In this document: piece after piece, positions 49,226-51,837 of the stretch | Numbering within the stretch: the first letter of the stretch is position 1 | Layout: every line of letters begins with the position of its first letter | NCBI GenBank assembly: GCA_018266685.1 | Contig: JAFDZY010000075.1 | Coordinates: 1-51,837 of the forward strand | Source: Bacteroidota bacterium | Lineage (GTDB): Bacteria > Bacteroidota > Bacteroidia > Flavobacteriales_F > PHOS-HE28 | Length of the DNA: 51,837 nt | Reading direction: 5' to 3' | Made by a program: the position numbers and the translations under genes | Notes under the pieces: generated by a model | Told to the model about the DNA's origin: nothing | What the model saw: only the letters and a program-made list of their open reading frames with translations | The model's database searches: none

Positions 49226-50176
49226 TTATTTCAAGGTTTGCATATAGGCTACAAGGGCCTTCACATCTTCGTCGGTCATCAGCTTTCCGTAAGCAGGCAT
49301 GGTGCCCTTCGGGTAACTCTCAACTACTTGCGCTTCCGGGTGCAGGATGGATTCCGCGATGTAGGCGCTGTCGGCTGTCACGGTTGTCCCGTCGGCCAGT
49401 TTCACCTGGGAGCCGAAGAGCCCGTTCCAGGCAGGGCCCACAAGGCGCTTGCCGTCCGTGGCATGGCAGGCCGTGCAGCCGAATTCCTTGGCCAATTGCT
49501 CGCCGTGTTGGGCAGGTGTCAGTGCGGGCGGGGTGCTGGCATTGGTCGCAGCAGCAGTTTGGCCGGGTGCCTGAGGGCCATGGGCCAGTTCAAGCCGTTT
49601 CGCCAGGTCGCCTGTTTTCACTTCCGGCGGCCAGCCTTCGGTGTTCATCGCCGAAGTGTACTTCATGAAGGCGATCAGACGCCCCACTTCGTCCGCGCTG
49701 AAGGGCAGGTTGGGCATGTAGGTGGTCTTGCCGCCACGGCGCTCCACACGCTCCTTGGCGCCCGGGAACTTCTTGTAGTAGTCGGCGATGTTGTCCACGC
49801 CAGCATCCGCGGCAATCTCCTTATTGAGGAGTTGCGTCTTCAGCGCCCCCTCGGTAGGCCACCCTCCGGCCGAAGGCAGGAAAGCAGCCAGCCATGCGGG
49901 GCCTGCACTTTCATATTCCTTGGTCAGGTCCGGTGCGAAGTATGCCCCGTTGCCCACCAGGGTATGGCAGCCCATGCAGTTGTACGCTTGGAACACGCGC
50001 TTGCCGTCGATGGCATTGTGGTTGCCGAAGGAAACCGTGTCCGGTGTCACTTGGCCCCGGGATTTCACGAACGATATGCCGGAGAGGGCGATGAACACGA
50101 GCATCATCAACCCCAGCATGATCAAGGCCCTGCTCCGCTTGGCGGGCTCTCTGCAACTTCCGTCCGGGCAGCTCAT
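49226..50176 (-). CDS. norC: NorC fused to a second cytochrome c domain
   Basis: 316 residues, twice the normal NorC size. One membrane helix (residues 17-37) anchors the protein. The NorC domain has CMGCH (67-71), the diagnostic GAYFAPDLT and Met154 as axial ligand, ending MKYTSAMNTEGWPPE. A linker of about 35 residues rich in Ala, Pro and Thr follows. The second domain has CTACH (234-238), LVGPAWNGLFGSQVKLADG and Met293 in KGTMPAYG, which looks like the cytochrome c tail of caa3-type oxidase subunit II. The extra heme probably relays electrons from a soluble donor. Its start overlaps the preceding small gene (ATGA). Confidence 0.9.
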   Translation of the reverse strand: MSCPDGSCREPAKRSRALIMLGLMMLVFIALSGISFVKSRGQVTPDTVSFGNHNAIDGKRVFQAYNCMGCHTLVGNGAYFAPDLTKEYESAGPAWLAAFLPSAGGWPTEGALKTQLLNKEIAADAGVDNIADYYKKFPGAKERVERRGGKTTYMPNLPFSADEVGRLIAFMKYTSAMNTEGWPPEVKTGDLAKRLELAHGPQAPGQTAAATNASTPPALTPAQHGEQLAKEFGCTACHATDGKRLVGPAWNGLFGSQVKLADGTTVTADSAYIAESILHPEAQVVESYPKGTMPAYGKLMTDEDVKALVAYMQTLK

Positions 50177-50442
50177 TGGTTCTCCTGTTTTTCGGTGGAT
50201 GGACTGTTCTTCTTGAAGTACCCGGACTTCTCCAGGGCATCATGCAGGAAAAGGGTGCGCATGTTGCCGAGGAACACGTAGAAGACATAAAAGGCCAACA
50301 GGAAACCCGCTATGAAGTAGATCCACCATACGGTGCGCGATTCGCCCCAGTAGCTGAAGTCCCGCCAATACGGCCAGGAGAGTGCAAACCCGGCGGCAGT
50401 GGCCAGGAATGAGATGGTACCGTCAATTATTCGCTGTGTCAT
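50173..50442 (-). CDS. Small membrane protein leading the nor operon
   Basis: 89 residues from the ATG at 50442. Two hydrophobic stretches are visible (FLATAAGFALSWPYW and WWIYFIAGFLLAFYVFYVFL), then a charged soluble tail of about 30 residues. I do not recognise a family. The 4-base overlap with the norC start and its place directly after the promoter suggest a subunit or assembly factor of this nitric oxide reductase, loosely like the small subunits (CcoQ, CtaF) of heme-copper oxidases. The start is fixed by length and context rather than by a ribosome-binding site. Confidence 0.7.
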   Translation of the reverse strand: MTQRIIDGTISFLATAAGFALSWPYWRDFSYWGESRTVWWIYFIAGFLLAFYVFYVFLGNMRTLFLHDALEKSGYFKKNSPSTEKQENQ

Positions 50443-50515
50443 TTGGTAGTTGATTTTTCCATTCGGTGGGTGGGTGCCATTCGGTGAGGCAGTTGGCACT
50501 CCATCACCGGCTTGA

Positions 50516-50832
<317 letters not shown>

Positions 50833-50860
50833 GGTTGAACGGTGCGGCTCAGTGGCGATC

Positions 50861-51766
50861 CTATCGCTTAATCCATTTCACCGTTTGCCGCTTTGTAGCG
50901 GTGCTCACTTCAACAAGGTAGACGCCCGACGAAAGTCCGGCGCTGCTTAGTCCCAGCGAACCGTTGGGGCTTGAACCAGCCAGTACCGCCCGGCCTGCGG
51001 CATCAAGCACGCGCACCTCCATCTTGCCCTTGCCCCCAATATGCAGCATGTCCGTGCCGGGATTGGGCCAGAGCGCCACCGCTTCCCGGCCCGGCTCGGG
51101 GCCGATGCCCGCCACAAAGTCGCAGGGCGGGGCGTTGGGCACGGAATAGGAAAGTTCCACGTCCTGGTAGCAGCGCAGAATGGTGTCCGGCTCGTATTGG
51201 TTCTCGAAGCCGCATTGTACCAAAAAGGTGCCGTACACACTGCCGATCCGTTCCAGGAAAAGGGGCGAAAACTGCACTTCCCCGTATTCATCGGGAAAAT
51301 CGGTCTGCACATAGCGCAGGTTCAGCCCGGCCACTTCCACATGGCCGGTGTCCGTTACCACGATGCGGCGGTCGCAATAGTAATCGTCCATCTGTGGCAC
51401 CTGCCATTGGTCGCCGGGGGAAGCCCCGTACCAGATCAGGGTGTCCCAATCCGTGGCCAAGGGCTCAGCGTTCACCAAGTATTGGTACAGTACGCCATTG
51501 TCCATGCTGGTGAAAATGGGGTCGTTCATAAAGACCGCATCACTGGGCGGGCTCACGGTGTGCCAATGCACCTCCACGTCCACCCGCTTCGCCTGGCGGC
51601 CATGCACGATCGTATCCCCAGAATAGGAGTACATCCGGTAGCCATTCACCGAGCCGTAATCGAAGCCGAACCACCAAGTGGCACCCGGCGGGCACCAGGT
51701 CTGCGCAAACACACTTGTGCAGCACCAAAGCAGGAACGTTGACAGCAGAAGGCGGGATGTTCTCAT
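50861..51766 (-). CDS. Secreted T9SS cargo protein, function unknown
   Basis: 301 residues from the ATG at 51766, which overlaps the stop of the upstream gene (ATGA); an ATG at 51778 would overlap more. A signal peptide (LLLSTFLLWCCTSVFA) leads. The mid part is rich in Tyr, Trp and Asp (TWWFGFDYGSVNGYRMYSY, ADWDTLIWYGASPGDQW). Similar PGDxW-containing proteins are widespread in Bacteroidota without known role. The C-terminus (ALWPNPGTDMLHIGG ... SGVYLVEVSTATKRQTVKWIKR-like) is a T9SS type A sorting domain, nearly the same as that of the neighbour cut by the edge. Confidence 0.75.
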   Translation of the reverse strand: MRTSRLLLSTFLLWCCTSVFAQTWCPPGATWWFGFDYGSVNGYRMYSYSGDTIVHGRQAKRVDVEVHWHTVSPPSDAVFMNDPIFTSMDNGVLYQYLVNAEPLATDWDTLIWYGASPGDQWQVPQMDDYYCDRRIVVTDTGHVEVAGLNLRYVQTDFPDEYGEVQFSPLFLERIGSVYGTFLVQCGFENQYEPDTILRCYQDVELSYSVPNAPPCDFVAGIGPEPGREAVALWPNPGTDMLHIGGKGKMEVRVLDAAGRAVLAGSSPNGSLGLSSAGLSSGVYLVEVSTATKRQTVKWIKR

Positions 51767-51837
51767 CGCTTTGTCCATTGTACGGTTTTGCGCCCGGCCG
51801 ACGTGACTACTTCCACGAGATAGACACCACTTCCAAG
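51763..51837 (-). CDS. C-terminal end of a tandem T9SS cargo paralog (cut by window edge)
   Basis: Only the last 24 codons are in the window: LGSGVYLVEVVTSAGRKTVQ followed by WTKR and a stop at 51763-51765. This is the final strand pair of a T9SS type A sorting domain. It closely matches the end of the next gene (SGVYLVEV...TVKWIKR), indicating a tandem duplicate. The stop overlaps the start of the downstream copy. Confidence 0.8.
   Translation of the reverse strand, partial: LGSGVYLVEVVTSAGRKTVQWTKR

Overview
The window reads as a chromosome segment of a GC-rich member of the Bacteroidota, most likely in or near Flavobacteriales. Three things point there. Several secreted proteins end in type IX secretion (T9SS) type A sorting domains. 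The gene order DUF4290-murA, rplQ-carA-eno and rpsL-rpsG-fusA-S10-spc-alpha is typical of the phylum. Promoters fit the Bacteroidota pattern (TTG, 19 bp, TAnnTTTG), while Shine-Dalgarno sequences are mostly absent. The species cannot be told from sequence alone.

Region by region: 1-1587 is the end of a surface-polysaccharide cluster (glycosyltransferase tail, WcaF-like acetyltransferase, GT2 transferase, joined by ATGA overlaps). 1639-6144 holds two secreted peptidases (S10 and M16). 6210-16424 is mainly on the minus strand: a T9SS cargo protein, adenine deaminase, a TehA/Mae1-type transporter, an acyl desaturase, dnaJ and grpE, two TlpA-like thioredoxins, murA and a DUF4290 protein. 16900-22491 holds two T9SS cargo proteins, a UvrD/PcrA helicase and a di-heme cytochrome c peroxidase. 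22571-26321 is an accessory pocket with a GT-C-like membrane protein, an archaeal-type AAA ATPase preceded by four 14-bp tandem repeats, and a Fic protein with a degenerate catalytic motif.

26524-44805 is one long translation operon: rpsL, rpsG, fusA, then rpsJ through rplQ including secY, map, infA, rpmJ and rpoA. It has a clear promoter at the front and a strong intrinsic terminator at the end. Two unusual structures lie inside it: a sequestered Shine-Dalgarno before rpmD, and an inverted array of 7-bp repeats between rpsM and rpsK. carA and eno follow.

47538-50442 (minus strand) is a three-gene nitric oxide reductase operon: a small membrane protein, a NorC fused to a second cytochrome c domain, and NorB. 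Its promoter overlaps a perfect palindrome. The operon is bracketed by two copies of the 3' end of eno: the one in the intact gene and a frameshifted remnant at 50629-50832. This suggests that a nor islet was inserted with duplication of the enolase tail. The right edge carries two tandem T9SS cargo genes on the minus strand, one cut by the window end.

The strongest leads are the eno-bracketed nor islet with its di-heme NorC fusion and operator, the Fic protein with Arg in place of the catalytic His, the DnaJ that has lost exactly one of its two zinc sites, and the repeat structures at 24028 and 42008.
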